Shown piece after piece: positions 62,957 to 64,000 of a stretch of DNA of 64,000 nucleotides; the stretch's first letter is position 1; each line of letters begins with the position of its first letter. The DNA is from Blastocatellia bacterium (GTDB taxonomy: Bacteria; Acidobacteriota; Blastocatellia; Chloracidobacteriales; JADJPF01). Both the position numbers and the translations under genes were made by a program. The notes beneath the pieces are model-generated. The model worked only from the letters and a program-made list of their open reading frames with translations, had not been told where the DNA came from and ran no database searches. The stretch covers positions 62,001 through 126,000 of the forward strand of contig JADJPF010000010.1 in NCBI GenBank assembly GCA_016713405.1, given 5' to 3'.

Positions 62957-64000
62957 ATGTCTAAGACCATTTGTTTTTTAGTATTCTGTTTATTGTTTTG
63001 TCTAACCTTAAATTTAACTGGTAATGCTGTAGCTAAAACTAAAAGGCCTAGAATCATAACAAAAATAAAAAATGTAGGTTTAGGCCCTGATAACTTGGCT
63101 TTTTCTCCAGATGGAAGATACCTTTTTGTTAGTAGTGCTGGGCCTTTATATCTTATAGACACAGCTAATGATAGTTCTTTAGGTGAGTTTTTATCTTTAT
63201 CAAATGGGCAACATTCGGAAGGCTCTGAACCAAGCACACTTGTTTTTACTAAAATAGGTGCTGAAAACTTTAACTTTGCTACTAATTTTTCAGGTAGTAT
63301 TGCTGTGGTAGATATAAGTCAGTTACCTAAATCAGGGTTGCAATCATCTGGAGGCATTATTAATAAGGGAATTGTTGGAGGGGTAATAAATAATGATGGC
63401 ACAGTTTTGTATGCAATAAATAAACTTACTTCTAAAATGCCTTTGTTTTCTATATTTAAAGATCCAAATAGTGGTTTACAAATAGCTGTTAATAGTAGTG
63501 AGTTTATAAGTGATGTTGGTAAAGGTTCATCAGCTATAGTAAAAAGTTTGGATGGAAAATTTGTTTACGTTGCTAATAGTGATAGTCAAGATATATCTAT
63601 AGTTGATTTAACTATTAATAAAGTAATTAATAAAGTTGTTTTAGGTGCTATGCCTATGAGACTAGCACTTTCACCTAAGGGTGATCGTCTTTATATAACC
63701 TTAAATAACACAGGTGAGTTAGCTATTCTTGATACCTCAACAAACAAAATCTTGTCTAAAATTTCTCAAATAGGGGAAGGTTCCTGGGATATAGCTCTTA
63801 ACTCTACAGGTAGCAGAGCTTATATAAGTAATAATATGAGTGGTGATTTAACCATTGTAAATACAACAAATAGCAAAATTATTCAGAAAATCTCAAACAT
63901 AGGTTTGGAGCCAAGAGGTATAAAAATATCTCCTAAAGGAGATAAGCTTTATGTAGCTAATTTTTTAAGTCAATCCGTTACAGTTATTTCTTTAAAAAAT
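62957..64000 (+). CDS. exported YVTN/beta-propeller repeat protein, partial
   Basis: The gene begins at ATG 62957 behind AGGAGAAG and is open to the window end (348 codons, no stop). A signal peptide (CFLVFCLLFCLTLNLTGNAVA) is followed by YVTN-type blades (FSPDGRYLFVSS, SLDGKFVYVANSDSQDISIV, LSPKGDRLYITLNNTGELAI, LNSTGSRAYISNNMSGDLTI). It is similar in fold to the NHL protein earlier but a different family. Such proteins are usually periplasmic or extracellular and bind ligands. Confidence 0.9.
   Translation, partial: MSKTICFLVFCLLFCLTLNLTGNAVAKTKRPRIITKIKNVGLGPDNLAFSPDGRYLFVSSAGPLYLIDTANDSSLGEFLSLSNGQHSEGSEPSTLVFTKIGAENFNFATNFSGSIAVVDISQLPKSGLQSSGGIINKGIVGGVINNDGTVLYAINKLTSKMPLFSIFKDPNSGLQIAVNSSEFISDVGKGSSAIVKSLDGKFVYVANSDSQDISIVDLTINKVINKVVLGAMPMRLALSPKGDRLYITLNNTGELAILDTSTNKILSKISQIGEGSWDIALNSTGSRAYISNNMSGDLTIVNTTNSKIIQKISNIGLEPRGIKISPKGDKLYVANFLSQSVTVISLKN

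Overview
The window is AT-rich (by eye about one third G+C, not computed) and densely coded on both strands. It belongs to a Gram-negative-type bacterium: an Omp85 protein with POTRA repeats lies beside TamB, and there are many signal-peptide proteins. Several families suggest an Acidobacteriota/Blastocatellia-like lineage: an ECF-type sigma factor followed by a membrane anti-sigma protein with an acidobacterial-style N-terminus, a TPR-CHAT protein, NHL, FG-GAP and Calx-beta surface proteins, and a PDZ/GAF Ser/Thr kinase. That placement is inference. I see no tRNA, rRNA, IS transposase, CRISPR array or prophage.

Layout. 1-6309 (minus): tamB then a tamA/bamA-like gene, cut by the window edge. 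6419-7596: a frameshifted ribBA-type gene with degenerate active sites. 7967-10402: a large unknown low-complexity protein. 10481-11334: a slipin (frameshifted), preceded by a clear cyclic-di-AMP (ydaO-type) riboswitch with its own promoter. 11925-18721 (minus): PHB-depolymerase-like esterase, a P-domain/M91-like zinc metallopeptidase, galK-galT, and a small unknown. 18919-21714: two-domain M16 peptidase. 21876-32647 (plus): methyltransferase-like protein, a 0.5-kb inverted-repeat element, a 1235-residue P-loop ATPase, DUF2520 protein, zinc-ribbon peptide, membrane protein, Nudix hydrolase, Ser/Thr kinase. 32664-34439 (minus): aldo/keto reductase and an alpha/beta hydrolase. 34703-37446: aconitase (frameshifted). 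37946-43037 (plus): exported TPR-CHAT protease-like protein, sigma factor, membrane anti-sigma. 43047-49460 (minus): two CPA2 cation/proton antiporters; the second runs, through apparent sequencing frameshifts, into helical, STAND-like ATPase and MscS-like domains. 49591-56824: NHL protein and a giant FG-GAP/Calx-beta protein. 57024-62747 (minus): serS and a run of small metabolic and repair genes. 62957-64000: start of a YVTN beta-propeller protein.

The two most interesting regions are the antiporter-ATPase-MscS fusion (about 1,700 residues once frames are joined) and the TPR-CHAT/sigma/anti-sigma cluster, which recalls protease-triggered sigma release. At least nine single-base-type frameshifts interrupt otherwise well-conserved genes. 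Many lie in A, T or C runs, so most are probably assembly errors rather than real pseudogenes.
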